64,000 nt of DNA. Source: Vibrio sp. Of7-15. Its GTDB lineage: Bacteria; Pseudomonadota; Gammaproteobacteria; Enterobacterales; Vibrionaceae. The notes under the pieces were generated by a model. That model was given only the letters and a program-made list of their open reading frames with translations, did no database searches and was not told the origin of the DNA. The position numbers and the translations under genes are program-made. Positions 33,465-43,716 of the stretch are shown in pieces. Position 1 is the stretch's first letter. The number at the start of each line of letters is the position of its first letter. The stretch is taken from positions 1 through 64,000 of the forward strand of contig NZ_JAKRGH010000008.1 of the NCBI RefSeq assembly GCF_022347565.1. Reading direction: 5' to 3'.

Positions 33465-34820
33465 CTAAGCGTTGGCTAGCTCAGGTTTGTGAGCAAGCTT
33501 TGTTAATTGAAGGTAGCTTTGAGTCCCTAATAAGAGCGCCGCAAAGGTAAGTCCACAGGTGAGCAGTAGCCAAATGTGTTCGATGTTAGGTTGCTCAACG
33601 AACCAACCTTTGACCCCAATGAAATAGCTGATAGGGATAATCACAATCCAATAGACAAATAATACGGTCACAAGGGGGCGAACAAATTCTTCAAGGCCTC
33701 GTAAGATACCGGCGGCCACCATTTGTATTGCGTCAACGAGCTGAAACATGGCAATGAAAATGATCAGGCTCGAAATGAGGGTTATCACTTCTGGGTCTTC
33801 GCTAAACCAAGGCGCAATTTGTTTACCAAACACCAAGATTAGCACCGTCATGATTCCACCATACAGCGTAGCCATGGTGAGCGCGGCGATACCAGAGCGT
33901 TTAGATTCAAACGGCAGAGACATTCCCCTGTATTTGGAGACCTGAATGGTCGCGGCACTGCTTATTGCTACCGGAATCATGAATACGACCATGGCAACAT
34001 TAATGGCGACTTGATGCGCCGCGACCACTTTTGTGCCAAGTGCCGAAGCAAAGAAAGCTAATGCTGTCAGTGCCAAGACTTCTAAGATGAGTGCAATGCC
34101 AATGGGTAAGCCTTCTAGCATTAGGTTTTTCGCCTCTGAGCTCTCGACGCTTCGATTTTCAGTATTGATGGACTTAAGCGATTTTCTGGAAAGGGCGCAT
34201 AAACAAAAAAGAGCACAATACGTTGTGATTGCTGTTGCAACCCCGCAGCCTAATCCTCCTAGTGCTGGTAATCCTAGGTGACCATTAACGAGCACAACAT
34301 TGAGTGCACTATTGAGCACTAATAATAGAGCACCAGTGAGGGCGATTGGCAGCATTTTCCCTCGGCCTTCATTGAAAAATCGATAAAGGATCATGTAAGT
34401 CAGGCCCGGCACAGCAAAGGCGACAGCATGAAGATAGTTCTGACTTATTTTCGCAACTTCCTGATCCGAGATGATATAGGGTGCAGAGAAGGCAAAAAGC
34501 TGCAAAGCAAGGAACCCAAGTACAGAAAGCACAGCGGCATTACGCTTTCCCAGAGCTAACAGTGTCGCGCAAGCTTCATTATCTTGTTTGGCATCGGCCG
34601 CTGAAAATTTGGGCACCAAGGCGTACATAATGCCAGTGATGAGAATGGCGATCGGAGTCCAAATGTTACTCGCCAGTCCGACTGCTGCGAGATCCTTATA
34701 ATGGTATTGCCCAGCGAGAAGGGTGTCGACGAGCCCGAGCGATGCTTGGCATATTTGGATAAACATTAGTGGCAAAGAGAGTTTAATGATCTCTTTATAA
34801 ATCGGTGGCTTTTTGTTCAT
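33465..34820 (-). CDS. MATE-family efflux transporter
   Basis: The 451-residue protein has about 12 membrane helices in two similar halves. It opens KEIIKLSLPLMFIQICQASLGLVDTLLAGQ, quoted only to the motif, the standard NorM-like N-terminus, and has GLGCGVATAITTYCAL and the second-half VVAAHQVAINVAMVVFMIPVA pattern. MATE proteins expel organic cations by sodium or proton antiport. Being divergent from the assembly-line operon and sharing its promoter region with a Fur-like box, it is a candidate exporter of the finished product. Confidence 0.88.
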   Translation of the reverse strand: MNKKPPIYKEIIKLSLPLMFIQICQASLGLVDTLLAGQYHYKDLAAVGLASNIWTPIAILITGIMYALVPKFSAADAKQDNEACATLLALGKRNAAVLSVLGFLALQLFAFSAPYIISDQEVAKISQNYLHAVAFAVPGLTYMILYRFFNEGRGKMLPIALTGALLLVLNSALNVVLVNGHLGLPALGGLGCGVATAITTYCALFCLCALSRKSLKSINTENRSVESSEAKNLMLEGLPIGIALILEVLALTALAFFASALGTKVVAAHQVAINVAMVVFMIPVAISSAATIQVSKYRGMSLPFESKRSGIAALTMATLYGGIMTVLILVFGKQIAPWFSEDPEVITLISSLIIFIAMFQLVDAIQMVAAGILRGLEEFVRPLVTVLFVYWIVIIPISYFIGVKGWFVEQPNIEHIWLLLTCGLTFAALLLGTQSYLQLTKLAHKPELANA

Positions 34821-34923
34821 GTGTCAATCCATGGTTAAGTTATGTTACGAGATGTCGGTATTGTGGCATGCAAGGCACAATGTTTTTGTCATTATGCGGA
34901 GCAATATATTCACTGTACGGATT

Positions 34924-34943
34924 TGATAATGGATATCATTAGC
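34924..34943 (+). promoter_or_regulatory. Fur-box-like operator in the divergent MATE/NRPS promoter region
   Basis: TTGATAATGGATATCATTAG carries GATAAT..ATCATTA of the Fur box. It lies between the MATE gene start (34820) and the first assembly-line gene (35003) and could repress both. Confidence 0.7.
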
Positions 34944-35002
34944 ATTTAAGTGATATTGGTTTAACCTGATGCTCCGTTTAAAACATTCTTGGGACATCTC
35001 AC

Positions 35003-37324
35003 GTGTTAGTAGAACAAACTTCTCCGCTTGAAAGAGAGCAGGGTGCCCATTATTTCTTACTTCCTGTTGGGCGAGACGTATCGGATTTGTCGGCATTAGC
35101 CTCACGACCGATACAGGCTTTAGACAGCAGAAGTTCACAGGAATATGTTTCACACCTGCTTTCTGTTGGCGCTTCAATGACTGGGCAAGGGTACGTCGAA
35201 TGCAACGTTTTGATGAATGAACAGTGGTATACCGGTTCAGTCGAATGGTCACTTCGTCAGCAGACAATAAAACAGTTTCGTTTTGAACCCATAGCTTCAC
35301 CAAAGAAAACCGTTCGTACGGTAGTGAACTTTGATGCCGTAAACTCAAATGAGCTTCATGCGTTGCTAGGCTTTGATGCGGATGCATTGGTTGTGTCGTT
35401 AGGCAGTGATCACGGTATCCACTTCACGAATGGTTATGATGCGAAAGAGATAGAGTTGTTCATTCAGCATTGTGAGAATGAGGATCGACTTGGCGAAGTA
35501 TTCATGGTGGGGGATACGAGAAAAAGCAACCTAGATCATTCGCTGTATTCAACTTTTCGTACCCAAGCGATCAACAATCCTAATAAATTGGCAATTACGT
35601 CAACCAAAGTAAAATGGACATACGCTGAACTGTTGGCTGAAACGGAAGCGTTGATGTCTCAGATCACGCCATGCCTTAAGTCTAACGCGCCAATTGCGCT
35701 TTATTTGGAAAGAGATGTCTATCAAATCGTAGCGACGTTAGCGTGCCACGCGTTGGGCTGTACCGTTGTTCCTATTTACTACGACACACCGCTTGAGCGC
35801 GTAACGCAGCAGTTATCATTCGTTGAGTGTCAAAGCATCATCACGTCTTTTGAAAAAGCGAGTGAGCTAAACAGTAAAGAAGACGTGCTTATTATCGAGC
35901 ATTTACTTGAGGCGAAAAAGCAAGGCTCTAGTACTCATGCGAGCTCGATGCCATTACAGTCTCTAACGCTCGAAAAGCCGAACTATGTGTACTTTACTTC
36001 AGGCTCTGAGGGCATGCCCAAAGGGGTCTCGCTCCCTGGCCAAGCGATCGCTAGAATCATCGACCAACCTCGTTTTCTAGGTCCGATGACAGAGCAAGTA
36101 TTTAGCTACATTGCTAACCCTGCCTTTGATGCGTCGGCTTTGGAGTTGTGGGGAGCGCTGTATAACGGTGCGACATTAGCGATCCTAGACAAAGATGAAG
36201 TATTGGATGTTGAACTTTTGTCTCGAAAATTGAGTGAGTTTAACGTCACAACCTCTTTTTTCACTTCTGGTTTGTTTAATCGTATTTCCGATGCGGATAC
36301 GTCGATCTTCAACTCTTTATCTTACGTGATGTTTGGAGGAGAGAAGGTGTCAGTTTCTCATGTTCAACGAGCGTTGAGTCAAGCGCCAAAGACCCAGTTT
36401 ATCCATTGTTACGGTCCCACTGAAAACGGCATCTTTACTACGACACATGTGGTGGAGCCTGACTCAACTCAATCTTTGAAAGACATCCCAATTGGAAAAC
36501 CAGTCACAGGAACATACGTTGCTCTTTTAGATAATGATTTTAAGCCAGTACCACAAGGTAAAGTGGGTCAGCTGGTGTGCTTTGGCCAAGGCTTAGCAAC
36601 GGAATATGTGGGGCTTAAGGAACAAACTGAAGAGAAGTTCATCGATTTCAAGGGACAGAGAGGCTATTTGACTGGCGATTATGCCCGTGTATCCGCATCG
36701 AAAAACATCGAGTTTGTTGGCCGTGTCGATTCTCAAATCAAGCTGAATGGTTTTCGTATTGAGTTGAGTGAAATTGAAAGTGCCATAAGGTGTCATGCAG
36801 AGGTATCGACTGCTTATGTTCGCATGAGTACGCAGAAACGCCAAATCCAAGCTTTTATTACCAGTGATTCTGAAGTGGACCTCGATGAGGTTCGCCACAC
36901 GCTGTCAAACATGCCGCATTACATGCAGCCTTCTGATATTCGTCGTGTTTCGAGTATTCCTCTTAACCCAAATGGAAAAGTCGATCAAAAAGCGTTAGAT
37001 GCCATTATTGATCAAAACATTATTGATCAAAAACGAGTGGTTGAGCTTATTGAAGCGGCATCGCCGACCATGCGCACCGTCTTATCCCTTTATGAAAAAC
37101 TGCTCTGTGCGTCTGTCACTGATATTGACTCGTCATTGTTCGAACTCGGTGGTAACTCACTTCACCTAATGCAGCTCTTAACGGAACTGCGCGAGACGTT
37201 TTCTCACAACATTGAGCTGTCATTTTTAGCTGAAAACTCCTCACCTGCGGCAGTATGCGATTGGGTTGAGTTGCAACTGTGGAATCAAACACAAGACGAC
37301 ACGACGGAAGAATGGACGTTTTAA
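35003..37324 (+). CDS. NRPS, stand-alone A-T (initiation-type) module with unknown N-terminus
   Basis: The protein has 773 residues from GTG 35003; the ribosome site is poor. Residues 1 to about 175 match nothing I recognise and lack the HHxxxDG of a condensation domain. An adenylation domain follows (about 180-690): YFTSGSEGMPKGV (core A3, with Glu in place of Thr), CYGPTENGIF (A5), YLTGDYAR (A7), GRVDSQIKLNGFRIELSE (A8), NPNGKVDQ with the A10 Lys. FDAS keeps the Asp that binds alpha-amino groups; by eye the pocket is D-A-L-F-M-G-C-I-F. A carrier domain ends it (FELGGNSLHLMQL). Without a C domain it probably loads the first amino acid. The next start is 2 bp after its stop. Confidence 0.85.
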   Translation: MLVEQTSPLEREQGAHYFLLPVGRDVSDLSALASRPIQALDSRSSQEYVSHLLSVGASMTGQGYVECNVLMNEQWYTGSVEWSLRQQTIKQFRFEPIASPKKTVRTVVNFDAVNSNELHALLGFDADALVVSLGSDHGIHFTNGYDAKEIELFIQHCENEDRLGEVFMVGDTRKSNLDHSLYSTFRTQAINNPNKLAITSTKVKWTYAELLAETEALMSQITPCLKSNAPIALYLERDVYQIVATLACHALGCTVVPIYYDTPLERVTQQLSFVECQSIITSFEKASELNSKEDVLIIEHLLEAKKQGSSTHASSMPLQSLTLEKPNYVYFTSGSEGMPKGVSLPGQAIARIIDQPRFLGPMTEQVFSYIANPAFDASALELWGALYNGATLAILDKDEVLDVELLSRKLSEFNVTTSFFTSGLFNRISDADTSIFNSLSYVMFGGEKVSVSHVQRALSQAPKTQFIHCYGPTENGIFTTTHVVEPDSTQSLKDIPIGKPVTGTYVALLDNDFKPVPQGKVGQLVCFGQGLATEYVGLKEQTEEKFIDFKGQRGYLTGDYARVSASKNIEFVGRVDSQIKLNGFRIELSEIESAIRCHAEVSTAYVRMSTQKRQIQAFITSDSEVDLDEVRHTLSNMPHYMQPSDIRRVSSIPLNPNGKVDQKALDAIIDQNIIDQKRVVELIEAASPTMRTVLSLYEKLLCASVTDIDSSLFELGGNSLHLMQLLTELRETFSHNIELSFLAENSSPAAVCDWVELQLWNQTQDDTTEEWTF

Positions 37325-37326
37325 CT

Positions 37327-40300
37327 ATGAATCACAAAGATACCTTTTCTCTTTTAAAGCAGCTTAAAGCGAAGGGCATTAAGCTGAGGGCGTTGAATGG
37401 GCAGTTAAAAGTGTCTAGTCAAAGTGGCAAGTTAGATGCCGAAACGGTGAATTTGCTCAAAACCAATAAAGATCAATTGCTGAATTATTTAAGTGACAAA
37501 ACATACAAGGGAGCGATCAGATCTTCTGTTGAGCAACGACTTGAGCCTTTTGATCTTAATGAAAACCAACAGGCTTACTGGTTAGGTCGTAGTGCGTCTG
37601 TTGAGGGCGGCGGTGTTGCTATCCATCTGTATTTTGAAATAGATGCGACGGAGCTGGATATTAATAGACTGCATAGTGCTTGGGAAACCATGGTACAACG
37701 CCATGACATGCTTCGCGCGGTGGTGACGTCCGATGGCCAGCAAAAGGTTCTCAAAGAAGTGACGGTTCCGCCTTTTCGCGTGATTGAGCCTGAGCCGAGT
37801 TTTGACGCAGCTTTGCTCGATACACGTAACCGCTTGTCTCACGCTAACTATGATCTCACGAAATGGCCTCAGAACACGTTTCAGGTTGTCACCTCTAGCG
37901 ATAAGAAAACGTTATGTCTGAGTATTGATTGCTGGTGCATCGATGGGTGGAGCTATCAAATCCTCTTCCAAGAATGGTTGCAGTTATACCGGGATGAAGT
38001 GGCATTACCCGCGATTGAATTGAGCTTTAGAGATTATTGTACTCATCTAGACGGTGAGCAAAGTTCAATACAGCAGCAAGACTATATCGATAATATGGCG
38101 GGGAGTTTACCTCCAGCTCCGAGCTTACCTGAATGTTCACGCTCGCAGTCCATGCCGAGATTCCAGCGTTACGAACATTGGTTATCGGGTGAGAAGATGC
38201 AGCAGCTTAAGAATTGGTGTTCAAATAAAGACGTAACGCTAGCATCAACCTTGCTGACCTTGTATGCGGAAGTACTGCACTTATGGTCAAGTAATGATTG
38301 TTTTACCGTCAATGTTCCGCGCTTTAATCGCAACTCTGACGATTCAAGAGTCAATCATATTATTGGAGAGTTCGCGACATTTTCACTGGTTGGGTTCGAC
38401 TTTAATGCTGAAATGGATCGCGTAAGCCGAATTAAGTGCGCTCAGAAAATGGTGTTAGAGAGTGTCGAAGCGGGCGTGTCTGGCGTCGATATTTTACGAA
38501 AAAGAAATGAGCGTTCGCAAAGTGTTCAAACCATGCCTTTTGTATTCACCAATGCTCCAGAATGGGTGACTCAAAGCGGCGAAAAGCAGTCATTCATTGA
38601 TACTCTTCAACAATTAGGGCAATTGGAATACGCCATTTCTCAAACGCCTCAGGTCAAAATTGATTGTCAGTACCATGAGAGTCGCGAAGGGCTTTATTTG
38701 TTTTGGGATGTCAGAGAAGACCAATTCTATCCAGGCCAAATTGAGCAGATGTTTAATGTGTTTTTAAATGGCATTTTAGGTTTGGTTGAACAGCCAGACA
38801 AAGAGCAACGTCCTCAGGTAGACAATGTTGCTCTAATACATGAAGAACATTTATTGCAAGAGAATATCTGGGCCGATTTTTCAAACACCGTTTCACGTTA
38901 CCCAGATAGCGTTGCGATTGTATGCGACGAAGGCGAAATGACCTGGGCGCAATTGAATGAGCGTGTGAATGCACTTTCTGGTCACATTGCGTCACTGGGT
39001 CTTGCCCCGAACCAACCGGTTTTGATCATGGCTGAAAAAGGCTGGAAGCAAGTTGCTGCCTTTTTATCACTGGTACACCAAGGCCACACTGCCGTTCCTA
39101 TTGATTGCTCAAACCCCATCGAGCGCATTCAATTTATCTCTAGTGATACTAAAGCGCCGTTGGTTTTATGTACTGAGTTTTATAAAGAAAAGGCGGCGAA
39201 CATTGGGTTGCCGACATTGGATATTGCGAAAATATCCACCAGTGATGCCGTGGCTCGACAACAATCTAGCGCAGAGAGCATGTTGATCATTTATACCTCG
39301 GGTTCAACAGGCCAGCCAAAGGGTGTAAAAATCGCTGAAGTAGCGATGAACAATGCCGTGAATGCAACCATTGAGCGATTCCAATTTGACCATCGAGACG
39401 TTTTCTTCGGGCTGACTCAGCTGCATCACGACATGGCATGGTTTGATTTGCTGGCTGCGGTTAAGACAGGTGGACAACTTGTTTACCCTGCGTCTAAGGA
39501 TTATCGCGATCCGCTGGCGTGGATCCATCAGATTGAGCGTCATGGGGTAACGTGCTGGAACAGCGTGCCACAACTGATGCAAATGTTGCTGACGGCGCTC
39601 AAACAGCAGAATCCTCATGCTTTAAGCAGTGTTCGCATCGCCTTTTTAGGGGGAGACTGGATCCCACTTTCAACGTATTCGGACATGAAGGCTTCACTGC
39701 CTAGTGCTCGCTTGGTTTCTGTTGGTGGACCTACGGAAACGACCCTTTGGAATATCATGTATGAGGTGGAGACTTTTGATCAAACTTGGTCAAGCGTGCC
39801 CTATGGCAAACCTATTGCGAACAATCAGTATCGAATCTTAGATAGGCACGGAAGAGACTGCCCACCTTGGGTTGAGGGTGAGATGTGTTGCAGCGGAATT
39901 GGTGTAACGCAAGGGTATGTAAATCGCCCTGAGCTTGAGGGAGATAAGTTCTTTGAATCTGAGGATGGGGCCCGTTACTACCGTACTGGAGATATAGGCC
40001 GTTATCGCGCGGATGGTGAAATAGAGTTCATTGGGCGTAAAGATGATCAGATCATGGTGGGAGGCTACCGAATTGAATCTCAAGAGATCCATCGAGCCTT
40101 AGAGAGCCATCCAGCGGTAAATCAGGCCCAAGTGTTGGTTGAAAACGGTCAGTTGCAGGCATTTGTGGTGGGCGAACACGATCACACCATGTCCGCAGAG
40201 CAACTGGATTCTTTGCTGAGAAAGACCTTGCCTGAGCAGATGATCCCATCGGTCTATTTTGTTGTTGAGGCAATACCGTTAACGGCCAATGGCAAAATAG

Positions 40301-43300
40301 ACAAAGCGGCTTTAGCTTCGTTAGATCGCCAGCTGCTAGTGTTTAGCCAAATTGACGCGACAGACATTCTTCTGCCTGAGCACAAGAGCGTCGCAGCGTT
40401 ATGGGAGCAAGTGCTTGGTAGAACACCTCAAAAGACAAACGATGATTTCTTCTTGTTTGGCGGTCATTCACTTGCTGCCGTTGAGCTGTTTGCGCTTATG
40501 TTTCCACAAGGACACGAAGCGCATTCCGTCGTAAGTCTGTTCGAGTCGAGAACCGTGGCTCAGCAAGCGGAATTAATGGTAGAGAGTGCGGGCAGTCACG
40601 CCTTGGTTCTATCTGAAGAGCGACTGGATAAGGCTGAACTGTCTCAAAGCCAAAAGCGTATTTGTTTTGTTGAGCAAATGACGCAAAGAAAGAACCTATT
40701 CAATTTGCCGTTCAGAATTACGCTGAGTCGCGATTGTGAAGTGGAACGGCTGAAAAGTTCGTTAGAGCGAGCCTTGTCTCAATTCGATGTTTTTCAGTCT
40801 AGGTTGGAGAGTGGCCAATGGGTGAGAACGGAAAAGACCCCTTGCGTGATGTTGGAGGCTTTGCCGTTAACAGAGCGTGAAATTGATAAGCTCACCCGAG
40901 CACAAGCTTCTGAAATACTGGATCTGTCCAGTGGAAAAGGGTGGGTTGCTCAGCTCGTCAACCATGAAGAAGGACACTGTGAGTTGCTTTTGACAGTGCA
41001 CCACGCGTTGTTCGATGGTTGGTCTTTGCAAATTCTGTTGAAGGCATGGCAAGACTGTTATCGTGATGAATGGTTGCACCTCGCTCAGCGTGCGGACTAT
41101 TTTAACTATTGCCAGTGGGAATCTGAACAGAGTCGCTCTGACGAAGAACTCGATTTTTGGCGCTCGCAGTTAGAAGGCTTCCAAGACTCCGCGTTACTGC
41201 CTACACAGCTTGATCCTCAAAATAACGATCTGACAGCGCAGACTGAGGTGCTGTCACTGGATGCTTCGATGATTGACGCCTTAAAAGGCTTCTCAGAGCA
41301 GCATAACACCACGGAATTTGCTGTCATGATGGCTGCGTTTCAACTCTTAATTAGCCGATATCTCTCTCAGGATGATGTTGTCATTGGAACCCACGTTGCC
41401 AATAGACCCACTGTGCAAATGCAGGCCATTCCTGGTTTATTCCTGAATAACATCGCCATTCGTCAACGTGTCGATAGGGATTGGAGTGTTGAGCAGCTGG
41501 TTAGCGAGCAGACCAAAACCTTACTTTCCGCGATGAAGCATTCAAATGTTCCATTTGAACGTGTGGTCAGTGAAATGGCGGCGGGAGGCGATGGAAACCG
41601 TCATCCTCTTTATCAGATCAGCTTTGTGTTGGATAACTCACAAACTCTTGAAGGAGAGCTGGGGTGCGTGATTAAGCCAACGGCGCAGCCTGCCATTTCC
41701 ACTGAACTAGAGATGAATGTGCAGTTAGGAAAAGACCAAGGTCGAGTTAATTTGGTATTTCGAAAGGGGCTGTTCACGGCGTCGAGTATGCGTCGACTAT
41801 TGGAGCAATATCAGGGGATCTTGAAGCAAATGATTGCCCGTCCTTCATGCCAATTAAATGCACTTTGTTATAACTCAGACAACCAACATGGGGCATTGCA
41901 AGGGCCATTGACGCCAATCGTGAACAACAGCATCCACAAATTATGGCAACAAGTAGTTGAAACCACCCCGGAAGCACCAGCGTTGATTGGTGACGGTGTC
42001 ACATGCACGTTTGAACAATTGAATGACAAAGCGGAGGCATTAGCGTGTCAGTTAGCGTTTGTCGGTGTTGGTTACCAATCACGAGTCGGTGTGCATCTTG
42101 ATCTTGGAGAAGACTTGTTGGTGTCATTACTCGCCATCGTCAAGCTTTCCGCGTGTTACGTACCGTTGGCAACAAGCTTGCCTGAAGGTCGCTTAAAACA
42201 CATGGTAGAAATTGCGCAATGCGAGTTGATCATTGGCCGTAATACATTTGACCAAAGTGCATTAGATTGCACTGCGTTTGACATGGCTGCACCGTACTTT
42301 GACTCAACGGATATTAAGAGCCAGCAAGGCTTGGTGATCACAGATCATTCTCAAACGGACAAACCTCTTCTGTATGTGACGTTTACGTCCGGCTCAACGG
42401 GGACACCTAAAGCGGTTCCAGCAACGGAAGTCGGTGCACTGAATAGATTCTTATGGACTTGGCAGAACATGCCTTACGCAGCAGGAGAAGTCTGCGCCCT
42501 GAAAACGTCGATCAGTTTTGTCGATTCGATCGCAGAGATATTCACTCCACTTCTAAAGGGGGTACCTCTTGCGGTGATTCCGACTCAGGCACAGTATTCG
42601 CCAGAAGCGTTTACTCATTGCCTTAAAAAATATCAAATCACACGTTTGGTTATGGTGCCATCACTGATGGAAACATTGGTTGAACACCGTCTGAATGATC
42701 CTGAATCTAACCAATGTTATCAGGCCCTTAAGCACTTGACCCTCAGCGGTGAAACCTTATCGCAGGCGTTGGCTGATCGGGTACTGTCCTTGTGGCCTCA
42801 CATTGAACTATGGAACCTATATGGCAGTGCCGAAGTGGCCGCTGACGTGCTTGCGCGTCGTGTAGAGCTAGGTGGCGACTATGTAACGCTGGGTAAACCT
42901 TTATTAAATACCACGGTGTCTTTACGAGACAATTGGGGAACCCCAACACCTCATGGTGGTAAAGGCGAGGTATGGGTGACCGGCTGTCAGGTGATTTCTG
43001 GTTATCTCAATGACACCGCGTTTCCTGAAAATACGCTTGGGGAAGCAACGTTTGCAACTGGAGACATGGCTCAATTTCATTGCTGTGACGATAACCTTGA
43101 AACAACAGAAGTTGTGTTTGTTGGGCGTCAGCAGCAGTTAGTGAAAATTCGAGGTCAAAGGGTCTCCCTTGCCGAAATAAAGGAAACGCTTACTCAGCAC
43201 GAGCACGTTACACAGCTGGCTGTGGTTATGGTGGACGATCATCGTATTGGTGTTATCTATACGCCTGAAACCGTCAGCGCAAAATCACTTCAGAGTATTG

Positions 43301-43716
43301 CTGAGCAATTTTTACCTCGATACATGCGCCCTCAAGTTTGGCATGGAGTGGCCCAAATGCCATTGTTAGCCACAGGAAAAGTTGATCTAAAGGCTGCGGG
43401 TGATTGTCTTAAGCAACAAGCCAACCAGCCGGTAGAAGCGCGAGCATTGACGGAGAGGGAGCGAGAAATTGCTCAACTCTGGCAGACGTTGACAGGTATC
43501 TATCCACACGATCCAAAAAATCATTTCTTTGACATGGGAGGTCACTCGCTGCTCGTGAACTCTCTAACAAATGTATTAAACAAATCCTTTGGTTTATCAC
43601 TTCGCTTAGGTTTGGTTTATGACTCTCTGGTGCTCAGTGAAATGGCTCAATTAATTGAGACGCTTGTGACGACAAACCTCGCCAAATCAAGCATTAAAGA
43701 AACAGGTATTATCTAA
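37327..43716 (+). CDS. NRPS, TubC docking-Cy-A-T-C-A-T (cysteine-type plus beta-alanine-type modules)
   Basis: Start ATG 37327 opens a TubC-type docking domain (MNHKDTFSLLKQLKAKGIKL). A heterocyclization (Cy) domain follows with DCWCIDG near residue 200, the DxxxxD motif that replaces HHxxxDG. The first A domain (YTSGSTGQPKG near 655; pocket by eye D-M-F-N-F-G-V-L-W) resembles cysteine-activating domains; carrier FGGHSLAAVEL near 1043. Then a normal C domain (HHALFDG near 1225), a second A domain (FTSGSTGTPKAV near 1684) whose pocket begins V-D (FVDSIAEIF) and reads about V-D-A-V-T-S-L-A-D, close to beta-alanine domains, and a carrier (DMGGHSLLVNSL near 2068). It would add a thiazoline and then beta-alanine. 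TAATG overlap with the next gene. Confidence 0.9.
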   Translation: MNHKDTFSLLKQLKAKGIKLRALNGQLKVSSQSGKLDAETVNLLKTNKDQLLNYLSDKTYKGAIRSSVEQRLEPFDLNENQQAYWLGRSASVEGGGVAIHLYFEIDATELDINRLHSAWETMVQRHDMLRAVVTSDGQQKVLKEVTVPPFRVIEPEPSFDAALLDTRNRLSHANYDLTKWPQNTFQVVTSSDKKTLCLSIDCWCIDGWSYQILFQEWLQLYRDEVALPAIELSFRDYCTHLDGEQSSIQQQDYIDNMAGSLPPAPSLPECSRSQSMPRFQRYEHWLSGEKMQQLKNWCSNKDVTLASTLLTLYAEVLHLWSSNDCFTVNVPRFNRNSDDSRVNHIIGEFATFSLVGFDFNAEMDRVSRIKCAQKMVLESVEAGVSGVDILRKRNERSQSVQTMPFVFTNAPEWVTQSGEKQSFIDTLQQLGQLEYAISQTPQVKIDCQYHESREGLYLFWDVREDQFYPGQIEQMFNVFLNGILGLVEQPDKEQRPQVDNVALIHEEHLLQENIWADFSNTVSRYPDSVAIVCDEGEMTWAQLNERVNALSGHIASLGLAPNQPVLIMAEKGWKQVAAFLSLVHQGHTAVPIDCSNPIERIQFISSDTKAPLVLCTEFYKEKAANIGLPTLDIAKISTSDAVARQQSSAESMLIIYTSGSTGQPKGVKIAEVAMNNAVNATIERFQFDHRDVFFGLTQLHHDMAWFDLLAAVKTGGQLVYPASKDYRDPLAWIHQIERHGVTCWNSVPQLMQMLLTALKQQNPHALSSVRIAFLGGDWIPLSTYSDMKASLPSARLVSVGGPTETTLWNIMYEVETFDQTWSSVPYGKPIANNQYRILDRHGRDCPPWVEGEMCCSGIGVTQGYVNRPELEGDKFFESEDGARYYRTGDIGRYRADGEIEFIGRKDDQIMVGGYRIESQEIHRALESHPAVNQAQVLVENGQLQAFVVGEHDHTMSAEQLDSLLRKTLPEQMIPSVYFVVEAIPLTANGKIDKAALASLDRQLLVFSQIDATDILLPEHKSVAALWEQVLGRTPQKTNDDFFLFGGHSLAAVELFALMFPQGHEAHSVVSLFESRTVAQQAELMVESAGSHALVLSEERLDKAELSQSQKRICFVEQMTQRKNLFNLPFRITLSRDCEVERLKSSLERALSQFDVFQSRLESGQWVRTEKTPCVMLEALPLTEREIDKLTRAQASEILDLSSGKGWVAQLVNHEEGHCELLLTVHHALFDGWSLQILLKAWQDCYRDEWLHLAQRADYFNYCQWESEQSRSDEELDFWRSQLEGFQDSALLPTQLDPQNNDLTAQTEVLSLDASMIDALKGFSEQHNTTEFAVMMAAFQLLISRYLSQDDVVIGTHVANRPTVQMQAIPGLFLNNIAIRQRVDRDWSVEQLVSEQTKTLLSAMKHSNVPFERVVSEMAAGGDGNRHPLYQISFVLDNSQTLEGELGCVIKPTAQPAISTELEMNVQLGKDQGRVNLVFRKGLFTASSMRRLLEQYQGILKQMIARPSCQLNALCYNSDNQHGALQGPLTPIVNNSIHKLWQQVVETTPEAPALIGDGVTCTFEQLNDKAEALACQLAFVGVGYQSRVGVHLDLGEDLLVSLLAIVKLSACYVPLATSLPEGRLKHMVEIAQCELIIGRNTFDQSALDCTAFDMAAPYFDSTDIKSQQGLVITDHSQTDKPLLYVTFTSGSTGTPKAVPATEVGALNRFLWTWQNMPYAAGEVCALKTSISFVDSIAEIFTPLLKGVPLAVIPTQAQYSPEAFTHCLKKYQITRLVMVPSLMETLVEHRLNDPESNQCYQALKHLTLSGETLSQALADRVLSLWPHIELWNLYGSAEVAADVLARRVELGGDYVTLGKPLLNTTVSLRDNWGTPTPHGGKGEVWVTGCQVISGYLNDTAFPENTLGEATFATGDMAQFHCCDDNLETTEVVFVGRQQQLVKIRGQRVSLAEIKETLTQHEHVTQLAVVMVDDHRIGVIYTPETVSAKSLQSIAEQFLPRYMRPQVWHGVAQMPLLATGKVDLKAAGDCLKQQANQPVEARALTEREREIAQLWQTLTGIYPHDPKNHFFDMGGHSLLVNSLTNVLNKSFGLSLRLGLVYDSLVLSEMAQLIETLVTTNLAKSSIKETGII

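Noticed and set aside
34845-35387. Minus-strand 180-codon open frame
   Set aside because: It overlaps the Fur-like box and the start of the A-T NRPS gene in antisense and shows no protein family.
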